Positions 1 to 5,608 of a DNA stretch of 5,608 nucleotides are shown here, piece after piece. Source of the DNA: an uncultured Flavobacteriales bacterium (lineage in GTDB: Bacteria > Bacteroidota > Bacteroidia > Flavobacteriales_D > Parvicellaceae). The notes below the pieces were generated by a model. That model was not told the origin of the DNA. It did no database searches and was given only the letters and a program-made list of their open reading frames with translations. Location of the stretch: positions 1 to 5,608 of the forward strand of contig CALDTD010000034.1 in the NCBI GenBank assembly GCA_937924345.1. Reading direction: 5' to 3'. Made by a program: the position numbers and the translations under genes. Position 1 is the stretch's first letter; each line of letters begins with the position of its first letter.

Positions 1-326
1 CTAACCCAGTCATTGTATGTATTTGCTCTGTCAGCGCATTGGCTAACAAATGTAGGTGGCTCAGAACAATTAGGTAAATCAGCTAAAGCAGTGTTTTGTA
101 TGTTAATATCTGGAGAACCACTTCTTCTAGTTGTTACTCCATTAACAGTTACATCTAAATCCATTGTAGTAGAACCTGGAGCTGCCCCCCCATGCCAATG
201 CTCTACCCAAAGTGTTAGTTCTCCTTGGCAACTCCCACAGTAAACAACCTGTACAGAATGTGCGAAAAGATTAGCTAAGCTTAGAAAAGCAAATAAACCT
301 AAAACGATAATTTTTTTCAAATACAT
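1..326 (-). CDS. Secreted protein with CxxC and VEHWHG motifs, N-terminal part (3' end outside window)
   Basis: The first 108 codons of a gene that continues beyond the low-coordinate edge with no stop seen. The protein opens with a clear Sec signal peptide: MYLKK, then a hydrophobic stretch (residues 6-21), with likely cleavage after the FA of LANLFA-HS near residue 22. The mature start holds YCGSC (C30, C33) and WVEHWHGG (residues 40-47), then a Thr/Val-rich beta-type stretch and two further cysteines (C87, C97). I recall similar 'YCxxCxGxLxxWVEHWHG'-like openings on large Bacteroidota surface proteins that carry HYR or Ig-like modules and a T9SS tail, but I cannot name a family with certainty and the tail is not visible. 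An in-frame ATG at 336-338 would add MLTQ and directly follows a TAA. I prefer the ATG at 326 because it gives a typical signal peptide and lies just downstream of a promoter-like box. A run of seven G (coding strand) spans codons 46-48. Function unknown; probably exported. Confidence 0.8.
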   Translation of the reverse strand, partial: MYLKKIIVLGLFAFLSLANLFAHSVQVVYCGSCQGELTLWVEHWHGGAAPGSTTMDLDVTVNGVTTRRSGSPDINIQNTALADLPNCSEPPTFVSQCADRANTYNDWV

Positions 327-343
327 TTGTGTTAGCATTTATT

Positions 344-351
344 CAAAAATA
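344..351 (-). promoter_or_regulatory. Candidate Bacteroidota -7 promoter element
   Basis: Read on the minus strand this is TATTTTTG, an exact match to the Bacteroidota housekeeping -7 consensus TAnnTTTG. It lies in the 99-base non-coding gap before the secreted-protein gene and ends 17 bases before the ATG at 326. Transcription would be expected to start only a few bases downstream, around 337-340. That leaves a leader of about a dozen bases for the 326 start, or almost none for the 338 start. No good TTG -33 element is visible at the usual distance, and short AT-rich matches are frequent by chance in such DNA, so this is only a candidate. Confidence 0.3.
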
Positions 352-425
352 GGGATATTTAAATCACTAAATAAGAATTATTTGTTAAAATATAGACGAT
401 TTGTTAATAACCTCGGTTGCCTTGT

Positions 426-3400
426 TTATTTTAAAACAATCAATTTTTGACTAAAGGATTGTTTATAGTTTTTAAAAAAGATATTTGCAATATAAGTGCC
501 AGAAGACAAAAAGTTTAAGTCTAATAATGCGTTCTTACTTTTTATTTCTTTGGTTTTAATTATTTTCCCTTCTAAGTTATAAATTTCAATTTTTTGTATT
601 GGTTCATTATTTTTGAAAAGATAAATATTTCCTGTGTTAGCAACCGTTAATGTTTGTGTAAACTCTTCGTTTACGGTATTAAAAACTTCACAGTCTAAGA
701 CATAGTAATTAATAGTATCATTTGCCTTACAATTGTTAGAATCTATTACTTCCAAAAATAACTCTTCTTCTCCTTCTGAAGTAGGGTAGAGGTAGAAGTT
801 TTCTGCTGTAACTCCATTTGACCAATTATAACTTTCAAAGCTATTACTTGAAGATATATAAATACTATCTTTAAGACAAATAGTATCAATAATAGGTAAA
901 ATTTCTACAAGAGGAAGAGAATTAAATTGTACAGAGATAGAGTCTGAAATACCTGCACATCCATTTGTGTCAGTTGCAGTAACAAGGTATACTCCACTTT
1001 CTTTAATTATAATATTTTGATTTTGTTCTCCGTTAGACCATTCGTAATTTTCAAATCCAGTTGAAGCAATTAAAATAACTGAGTCATTTTCGCAACGATT
1101 AAAGAAAAGCGTTGTATCTAATACTGAGTTTGGAGTAGGATTATTTACTGTGGTAATTGAAGTGGTATCTGAATAAACTTGACACTGATTAGTGTCTATC
1201 GCAGAAAACAAATATTGACCTGTTAAACTAACTGTTACCGCATTAGTACTCTCATTATTATTCCAAGTAATTGAAGTGAAATTTTCGTTCGTAAAAAGTA
1301 TTGCTTCCCCTCCCATACAAAGTACAGTATCTCCTAATATAGAGATTGGATAGTTTAAAGTAGCAATAGGAAAAGAAACCGTATCTGAACTATATTCACA
1401 TCCGAAACGATCTGTGACCAATAATGAATAGTTTGAAGAGTCTTTAATGTATATAGAGTCGATTACTTTCCCATTACTCCAATTAAAAGTTGAGTAACTA
1501 GTATCTATAAAAAGCAAAATAGAATCATTTTCGCAAACAGCTGTTCCAGAATTTTGTATAGAAATTATTTCTTTTGGTATAACTTTTATGATTAAAGTAT
1601 CCGACCTTCCAGGGCACTGGTTAGCGTCTTTGGTTTTTAAAACATAATCTCCTGATTGAGTAATATTAATATTGTTTGTAGTATCACCATTAGACCAAAG
1701 ATAATGTTCGAAACTATTTGTTGAGTTTACAGTTAAAGAGTCGCCTTGGCATAAGTTTATGATTCCACTTTCTGATAATATTGTTGGAAATAAAGGTTGA
1801 CAGAGTTTGGTCCAATAGCCATCGAATAAATTACCCCCATGAAGTGTTTGATGACCATTTGTTGTTGCTAAATTTGTGAATGTTGAAGTCTGACCAGCTA
1901 TTAAAATTTTGTTGCTTTTATTGATTGATAAGTCATTACCAAAATCATCACCATTTCCACCAAAGTAACTGGACCAAAGTAAACTCCCTGTATCTGAAAA
2001 TTTTAAAATAAGGTTGTCAAATCCTCCTTTATTATTCATTTGGTAAGCCGAAGAGTCAATTGTAAAAGCATCCCCATTTGTAATTCCTAGAATCCAAATT
2101 AAGCTACTTTTAAATTCGATATCGATTAACTCATCATTACTTCCTCCATTAATATATGTTCCCCATTTTCGACTTCCAGCACTATCAAGTTTAACAAGAA
2201 AACCATCCCAGTTTGAAGTGTAAGTGCTTTGTAAACTATTTGAAGTTGCAATTCCAACTGTACTTCTTGTTTTTCCCACTATATAAATGTTTTCTAAAGA
2301 GTCAATCGCAATTCCATCGATTAAATCGTTGACTTCGCCTCCAAGGTAGGTTTTCCATTGTGTTTGAAACTGAGAATTTATTTTTAAGACAAAACCATCC
2401 AAGAAGCCTCCGTTTTGCTGTTGGTGAATTCCGTTGTTGTTAGAGTTTTCTGTATCATTTGTATAACCTCCTAAGTAAATATTACCTGTTTTAGAAATAG
2501 AAATAGACTCTCCTCTTGTATTAGAGCCTTTTATATAATAAGAATTATAAATAATGTTCCCTAGTGTATCAAAAACACCAAGAAAAGCATTTTCACTGCC
2601 GCTTAAATTACTTCTAAATGCGTTTGGCGTACAGGTTAAATCTGAACTTGCAGTATGACCAGTAACATACAATTTATTAGAGTCGTCAATACTTATTTTT
2701 GTAATTACCTCATGCCCATTGCCTCCGTAATATGTGCTCCAATTTAAAATTCCATTAGGTGAAAATTTAGCTATAAATGCGTCATCCCCGCTTTTTATAA
2801 ATTGTTGATATGCTTCATTTGTTGCTATTCCTATTTGGCTAGTTGTTCCGCCTGTTAGATAAATATTATCATTAGAATCTAGCGCAGCAGAAAAACTTCT
2901 TTCTTGGTCTTCTCCTCCAAAATAAGTAGACCAGAGTCGTGTTCCTTCCTCATCGAAACAGGCAATAAAAGCGTCTTGAACGGTTAGTGTATTTTGGAAA
3001 GCACCAGTAGTGGCAATATTATTTGTACTTGCAGTATATCCCGATAAAATTGTTTGGTTTATTTTATTTGTAAGAATGGTTTTTGCGAAGTCTAAACCTG
3101 AACCGCCATAATAAGTCGAATATTCATTGCCATAAGCAATAGGGTCAATTACTAATGTTCTTTTCCTTTTTTGTGGTAAAAGGTATTGAATTCTATTATT
3201 AGCCGTGTTTAAAGTTATATCTACCTTGTTTTTTTTTCCGTTTTCGGTAATAAAATAAGAAGTAGGTATGCGCTCTATAATTTGGTTGTTTTTTGATGTA
3301 AAGTAGAGGTCTCTGTTTTTCTTAGAAACTTTAGCCCCTTTAACTTTTAAGTTTATTGATTTAAGAGCTATATTTTCCACAACATAATTATATTTTAATT

Positions 3401-3827
3401 TTCCATTATCAATAAAAAAGTCAATAGAAACACCTTCGTAAATATTATGATAACGAATAGAGGAATAGGTAGGGATATGACTATGTTTTTTGCCAGACTT
3501 AAATACATTTAACACCTCTTTTTGTTTATCTGTATTTACAATTTCTACAAGTGGGTTAGAATTATCAAACCAAACTTCAATTCGTTCAGCATTTGTTTTG
3601 GAAGAGTCTTGCTTATTGGGTTTGAATAGCTCATAAGCAAAATGATCATTGTAGAGGCTAACATTATAGCCCTTAAGTGATATTACATACTTTACATCAC
3701 TGTTTTTTTTTCCATATTGGTCAACAATTTGTCCTTCGTTAGGTATAAAAAATGACGTTTGTGATGTTGTGCTAATACAACAAATACAGATTATTAAAAT
3801 AGTTATGCAATTCTTAACTTTTGTCAT
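426..3827 (-). CDS. Secreted SBBP-propeller and Ig-like repeat protein with T9SS type A-like sorting domain
   Basis: Complete 1133-residue protein. Residues 1-22 form a signal peptide (basic MTKVK, then a hydrophobic core ITILIICICCI). Residues about 28-230 form the N-terminal domain common on SBBP proteins (DUF7948-like), with NEGQ at 30-33 and ending in LVIDPI at 225-230. Residues 236-675 hold seven SBBP repeats, expected to fold as a beta-propeller. Residues 680-1043 hold five Ig/PKD-like modules, each with a Cys pair and a conserved Trp. Residues about 1058-1133 resemble the T9SS type A C-terminal domain. Such proteins normally cross the inner membrane by Sec and the outer membrane by T9SS, then are released or anchored on the surface. 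Binding or adhesion is the usual guess for this architecture, and no catalytic motif is visible. The ATG is the first possible start because TAA lies immediately before it. The gene begins 27 bases after the AsmA-like gene, so co-transcription is likely. The signal peptide has several Cys but no proper lipobox. Confidence 0.93.
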   Translation of the reverse strand: MTKVKNCITILIICICCISTTSQTSFFIPNEGQIVDQYGKKNSDVKYVISLKGYNVSLYNDHFAYELFKPNKQDSSKTNAERIEVWFDNSNPLVEIVNTDKQKEVLNVFKSGKKHSHIPTYSSIRYHNIYEGVSIDFFIDNGKLKYNYVVENIALKSINLKVKGAKVSKKNRDLYFTSKNNQIIERIPTSYFITENGKKNKVDITLNTANNRIQYLLPQKRKRTLVIDPIAYGNEYSTYYGGSGLDFAKTILTNKINQTILSGYTASTNNIATTGAFQNTLTVQDAFIACFDEEGTRLWSTYFGGEDQERSFSAALDSNDNIYLTGGTTSQIGIATNEAYQQFIKSGDDAFIAKFSPNGILNWSTYYGGNGHEVITKISIDDSNKLYVTGHTASSDLTCTPNAFRSNLSGSENAFLGVFDTLGNIIYNSYYIKGSNTRGESISISKTGNIYLGGYTNDTENSNNNGIHQQQNGGFLDGFVLKINSQFQTQWKTYLGGEVNDLIDGIAIDSLENIYIVGKTRSTVGIATSNSLQSTYTSNWDGFLVKLDSAGSRKWGTYINGGSNDELIDIEFKSSLIWILGITNGDAFTIDSSAYQMNNKGGFDNLILKFSDTGSLLWSSYFGGNGDDFGNDLSINKSNKILIAGQTSTFTNLATTNGHQTLHGGNLFDGYWTKLCQPLFPTILSESGIINLCQGDSLTVNSTNSFEHYLWSNGDTTNNINITQSGDYVLKTKDANQCPGRSDTLIIKVIPKEIISIQNSGTAVCENDSILLFIDTSYSTFNWSNGKVIDSIYIKDSSNYSLLVTDRFGCEYSSDTVSFPIATLNYPISILGDTVLCMGGEAILFTNENFTSITWNNNESTNAVTVSLTGQYLFSAIDTNQCQVYSDTTSITTVNNPTPNSVLDTTLFFNRCENDSVILIASTGFENYEWSNGEQNQNIIIKESGVYLVTATDTNGCAGISDSISVQFNSLPLVEILPIIDTICLKDSIYISSSNSFESYNWSNGVTAENFYLYPTSEGEEELFLEVIDSNNCKANDTINYYVLDCEVFNTVNEEFTQTLTVANTGNIYLFKNNEPIQKIEIYNLEGKIIKTKEIKSKNALLDLNFLSSGTYIANIFFKNYKQSFSQKLIVLK
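429..656 (-). other. Divergent T9SS type A C-terminal sorting domain
   Basis: Codes residues about 1058-1133, the end of the large protein. The pattern of the type A sorting domain is present: IQKIEIYNLEGKIIKT (strand, then the G-K-hydrophobic turn), LDLNFLSSGTYIANIFF (the conserved L-xx-G-x-Y, with G1110 and Y1112), and a final QKLIVLK with K1128. The normally prominent N-terminal YPNP motif is absent. Where it would be expected the sequence reads TVANTGNIYLFKNNEP. In known systems this domain targets the protein to T9SS and is removed at the surface by the PorU sortase. Confidence 0.75.
699..1790 (-). repeat. Five tandem Ig/PKD-like modules within the large secreted protein
   Basis: Five consecutive modules at residues about 680-749, 750-820, 821-896, 897-968 and 969-1043. 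Each has a first Cys in a CxxDS/CxGDS-like turn (C693, C765, C837, C912, C984), a Trp usually within WSNG (W711, W783, W855, W930, W1002) and a second Cys in DxNxC-like context (C738, C810, C882, C957, C1033). First Cys to Trp is 18 residues in all five. Trp to second Cys is 27 in modules 1-4 and 31 in module 5. Module 3 has WNNN in place of WSNG. The Cys pairs are expected to form disulfides after export, and the array probably serves as a rigid spacer between the propeller and the sorting domain. Confidence 0.88.
1803..3122 (-). repeat. Seven SBBP beta-propeller repeats within the large secreted protein
   Basis: Seven protein repeats, each opening with a (W/Y)xTYxGG-like motif at residues 236, 299, 363, 427, 491, 555 and 618, so the spacing is 63 or 64 residues throughout. 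Each closes with a (D/N)xF(I/V/L)xK(F/L)-like strand near residues 285, 349, 413, 477, 541, 604 and 669. Mid-blade phrases such as NIYLTGGT, KLYVTGHT, NIYLGGYT, NIYIVGKT and KILIAGQT also recur. Seven equal units fit a closed seven-bladed propeller. Repeat 4 (YNSYYIKG) has lost the GG and is the most divergent at its opening. Residues 460-474 are an Asn/Gln-rich loop in that same blade. Confidence 0.9.
3138..3746 (-). other. N-terminal domain of the SBBP protein (DUF7948-like)
   Basis: Codes residues about 28-230 of the large secreted protein. It starts at FIPNEGQ (N30-Q33), shortly after the signal peptide, and ends at LVIDPI, the phrase that typically leads into the first SBBP blade. In between are alternating polar and hydrophobic strands and a short YHNIYEGVSIDFF segment (residues 126-138) that is typical of this region in related proteins. 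From recall, the domain generally precedes SBBP propellers in Bacteroidota. Its function is not known to me. The domain name is from memory and was not checked by a profile search. Confidence 0.6.
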
Positions 3828-3854
3828 TTACCCAAAAGGTACAAAAAACAGCTG
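3828..3854 (-). other. 27-base junction between the AsmA-like and SBBP genes
   Basis: The stop TAA (3855-3857) of the upstream gene lies in the same frame as the downstream ATG, with eight sense codons and then a second TAA directly before it. No Shine-Dalgarno sequence is present, as is usual in Bacteroidota, and no terminator hairpin with a U-run is seen. A ten-base palindrome AACAGCTGTT (3847-3856) overlaps the upstream stop but is too short to assign a role. The short gap and shared direction argue for one transcript. Confidence 0.55.
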
Positions 3855-5608
3855 TTATTTTAGTTTAGTATCTACTTTTTTCTGTGCGTTATCTAAAATT
3901 AAATCAGATTTTTGTTTTGCTTCACTTTCAATTTTTAAAGCTCTTTTTTCAGCTTCATCTTCTATTTTTTTGGCTCTTTTATTTGATTCTTCAGAAATTT
4001 TATTTCCTTTTTCATCAACACTTTTATTCAGTTCTTCTATCTTTTTATCGGTCTTTTCTTTCAGTTTTTCGGCCGCTTTTTCAGCTACTCTTTTTGCAAT
4101 TGGGTTATCTGCCTGTTCAACAAATTTATCTGCTTCTGCATAGCTAGCATCTTTTTGCTTTTGAATTTCGGATTTGGCCTCGGTTTTTGCTTTTTCGGCT
4201 GCTTTATTCCCTTCTGCTCTTACTTTATCTGCTGCAGATTTTGCTTCAGCTCTAATCTTATCTGCTGCATCTTTGGCTTCGGCGTTAATTCTATCAGCTT
4301 GTAGTTTTGCTTGCGCCATTATTTTATCGGCTTCTGCGTGAAGTTTTTGTTTGGCTATTTCTTTTCCTTGGTCTGCAAGGTTTTCTGCTAAATCTTTCCC
4401 CTGATCTTTTAGATTAGAAGTTAACTTAGGATTTAATAATGTTCCACCAACATTAATATCTATAGGAATAAGATTGCCTAAATTTAATTCTACACCTTTT
4501 GAAGCAGCTTTTTCTAGTGCGTTAGTTAACAATGAATTCGCTTGTCCTCCTAGTTTTTCTCTTGGAATTTTCATTTTAATTAAATAATTCATTTCCTCGG
4601 TTAGAGATGTACTTCCAGCTATTTTAGTTTCAATACCCGCTAGTTGAACAGGGAACGTATCGATAATGACTTTTCCGTCTTTTAATTCATACAAAAATTT
4701 AAGATCTTTAAATTGTTGGTTTTTGATATCATTAATCTTTGTCAAGTTAGATAGCTTTTCTAACAATGGTAAATCTTTTATAGCGACCATATCTGTTACT
4801 AGGTCTCCAGATCCGGTTATACTTGAGTAAATAGGTTCAAAGTTTTGGTCTATATCTGTTTTTAACTTTAATTTTGTAGAAAATAATCCTTTGCAATATT
4901 TTGCAACAGGAGCTAATGTTTGAATTGTATTTAAATAATCAAAAGATTCTGAAATGCTTAAATTGTCTATGTCGTATTCAAAGTCTACATGCGCTTTTTG
5001 TTTAGAAACAGCTTCATAATCACCACTTACCTTTACTAAACCTCCTAAAATACCTAAAGAAACATTCTTCAGGGATGCAACTCCTTCTTTTAATTGAACT
5101 CCACCTTTCATAGTAGAAAGTTCAAGCCCATCATAAGCTAAACGATCTATTACAGCATTTAATTTAAAATCAATACTTTTCGGAATTGCTATAATTGCGG
5201 CTTGTGTAGTGTCTGTAACTGTTGCTTCTACCAAGTTTTCTTCATTTATACTAGTACTAGTATCTTCATACATTAATTCATCTAAATTAAAATTAGAAGA
5301 CGTTACATCAAAACTACCCGATAGCACTTCATCTTTTAGATAATATTGCATATAATTGTCAATGCGACCTTTAGCATGTAAATCGCTTTTTCCAATTTTT
5401 GCATCAAAGTTTTGCAATGCTAGTTTATCTGACGAGAAAACGAAAAGCATAGAGTCTATTTTGGTATCATAAGCTAAATCTGGAGATTTATAGAGCATAT
5501 CTTTTATTTTTAAATCTCCTTTAGCTTCAAACTGATCATATTGCTCTTTCTCAATAGAAGATAAAGCTCCTGCTAAGTGTATATCAGAAGTAATAATACC
5601 GTTATAAT
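3855..5608 (-). CDS. AsmA-family envelope protein, C-terminal part with hendecad helical tail (5' end outside window)
   Basis: The reading frame is open to the high-coordinate edge, giving 583 visible residues (residue 1 = Tyr at 5604-5606). The internal Met at 5498 is not the start, because the 36 codons before it continue the family pattern (HLAGALSSIEKEQYDQFEAKGDLKIKDM). Visible residues about 1-395 match the C-terminal region of Bacteroidota AsmA-like proteins: repeated beta strands, GKSDLHAKGRIDNY (72-85), LSGSFDVTSSNFNLDELM (95-112), IKMKIPREKLG (343-353) and the typical closing GTLLNPKL (388-395). An acidic Thr/Ser/Glu linker lies at about 115-136. AsmA-like proteins are anchored in the inner membrane by an N-terminal helix, not visible here, with the beta-rich part in the periplasm. 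In proteobacteria relatives (TamB, YhdP, YdbH) move phospholipid to the outer membrane, so that role is inference here. After the domain, residues about 399-583 are a charged Ala/Lys/Glu-rich helical tail not essential to the AsmA fold. Confidence 0.88.
   Translation of the reverse strand, partial: YNGIITSDIHLAGALSSIEKEQYDQFEAKGDLKIKDMLYKSPDLAYDTKIDSMLFVFSSDKLALQNFDAKIGKSDLHAKGRIDNYMQYYLKDEVLSGSFDVTSSNFNLDELMYEDTSTSINEENLVEATVTDTTQAAIIAIPKSIDFKLNAVIDRLAYDGLELSTMKGGVQLKEGVASLKNVSLGILGGLVKVSGDYEAVSKQKAHVDFEYDIDNLSISESFDYLNTIQTLAPVAKYCKGLFSTKLKLKTDIDQNFEPIYSSITGSGDLVTDMVAIKDLPLLEKLSNLTKINDIKNQQFKDLKFLYELKDGKVIIDTFPVQLAGIETKIAGSTSLTEEMNYLIKMKIPREKLGGQANSLLTNALEKAASKGVELNLGNLIPIDINVGGTLLNPKLTSNLKDQGKDLAENLADQGKEIAKQKLHAEADKIMAQAKLQADRINAEAKDAADKIRAEAKSAADKVRAEGNKAAEKAKTEAKSEIQKQKDASYAEADKFVEQADNPIAKRVAEKAAEKLKEKTDKKIEELNKSVDEKGNKISEESNKRAKKIEDEAEKRALKIESEAKQKSDLILDNAQKKVDTKLK
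3858..3980 (-). repeat. Hendecad repeats, terminal helical segment of the AsmA-like tail
   Basis: Codes visible residues 543-583, the end of the protein. The units KRAKKIEDEAE, KRALKIESEAK and QKSDLILDNAQ are each 11 residues, followed by a partial unit KKVDTKLK. This segment is separated from the first hendecad block by an ADNP helix break (visible residues 499-502) and a less regular Lys/Glu-rich stretch. The polypeptide ends within the repeat, with no added domain. Confidence 0.75.
4173..4412 (-). repeat. Hendecad (11-residue) repeats, first helical segment of the AsmA-like tail
   Basis: Codes visible residues 399-478. Five consecutive 11-residue units follow the pattern xxADKIxAEAK: AEADKIMAQAK, LQADRINAEAK, DAADKIRAEAK, SAADKVRAEGN and KAAEKAKTEAK. 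The register extends back through DQGKDLAEN and DQGKEIAKQ, also 11 residues apart. An 11-residue period favours a nearly straight or slightly right-handed helix or coiled coil over the left-handed heptad type. The same periodicity occurs in LEA group 3 proteins and apolipoprotein-like amphipathic helices. Codon choice varies between units, so this is an old protein repeat and not a recent DNA tandem duplication. Confidence 0.85.
5248..5263. repeat. 16-base perfect palindrome inside the AsmA-like gene
   Basis: ATACTAGTACTAGTAT reads the same on both strands and contains a tandem ACTAGT. It falls in codons for the Asp-Thr-Ser-Thr-Ser-Ile part of the acidic linker (visible residues about 115-120). 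It most likely arises from repeated Thr-Ser codons in a low-constraint linker. No regulatory role can be supported. Confidence 0.4.

Noticed and set aside
13..243. Plus-strand open frame of 76 codons
   Set aside because: It lies opposite the secreted-protein gene, whose minus-strand reading has a signal peptide and ordered Cys motifs. The plus reading has no recognisable features.
422..439. Possible terminator hairpin over the stop of the large gene (TTGTTT and AAACAA arms, six-base loop)
   Set aside because: The stem is six mostly A-T pairs, overlaps the stop codon and is followed by GGCAACC, with no U-run.
3762..3827. Lipoprotein signal in the large protein (Cys-rich IICICCIST)
   Set aside because: No residue pattern fits the L-[AS]-[GA]-C lipobox, and the C-terminal sorting domain points to T9SS export after ordinary signal-peptidase cleavage.
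3833..3841. TACCTTTTG on the minus strand as a promoter -7 box for the large gene
   Set aside because: It has one T too many for TAnnTTTG, lies almost on the start codon and has no TTG at a proper distance. Co-transcription from upstream explains the layout better.
3769..4147. Two overlapping plus-strand open frames rich in Phe, Leu and Ser
   Set aside because: They are the antisense of the Lys/Glu/Ala-rich tail of the AsmA-like gene: GAA and AAA codons read as TTC and TTT on the other strand, giving false hydrophobic frames.
4173..4337. Recent DNA tandem repeat in the helical tail
   Set aside because: The units match at protein level but use different codons and differ at many bases, so it is not a recent or unstable nucleotide repeat.
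5498..5608. Start of the AsmA-like gene at the Met codon ending at 5498
   Set aside because: The frame stays open upstream to the window edge and the upstream residues continue the family pattern, so this Met is internal.

Overview
The window looks like chromosomal DNA from a marine or free-living member of the Bacteroidota, most likely a Flavobacteriales-type organism. The evidence is that it is AT-rich (roughly one third G+C by eye) and has no Shine-Dalgarno sequences before the starts. It also encodes a Type IX secretion system (T9SS) substrate with an SBBP propeller, tandem Ig/PKD-like modules and a C-terminal sorting domain, which is a hallmark architecture of this phylum. The genus cannot be named from this sequence.

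All three genes lie on the minus strand, so transcription runs from high to low coordinates. First (3855-5608) comes the 3' part of an AsmA-family envelope gene whose 5' end is outside the window. Its protein ends in a long Ala/Lys/Glu-rich helical tail built on 11-residue repeats. After only 27 bases follows a complete 1133-residue secreted protein (426-3827): signal peptide, N-terminal domain with a NEGQ motif, a seven-repeat SBBP propeller, five Ig-like modules with constant Cys/Trp spacing, and a divergent T9SS type A C-terminal domain. After 99 non-coding bases, which hold a Bacteroidota-type -7 promoter candidate, begins a third gene (1-326). It encodes a secreted protein with a CxxC and a VEHWHG motif and runs off the low-coordinate edge.

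All three products act in or beyond the cell envelope. The AsmA-like protein is expected at the inner membrane/periplasm, and the other two are exported by Sec, with at least the large one probably passing on through T9SS to the surface. The 27-base junction suggests that the AsmA-like and SBBP genes are co-transcribed. A functional link beyond that is inference. I found no RNA genes, mobile elements, CRISPR array or convincing terminator. The most unusual points are the hendecad tail on the AsmA protein, the very regular spacing of the Ig array, the sorting domain without its PNP motif, and a seven-G run in the coding part of the third gene.
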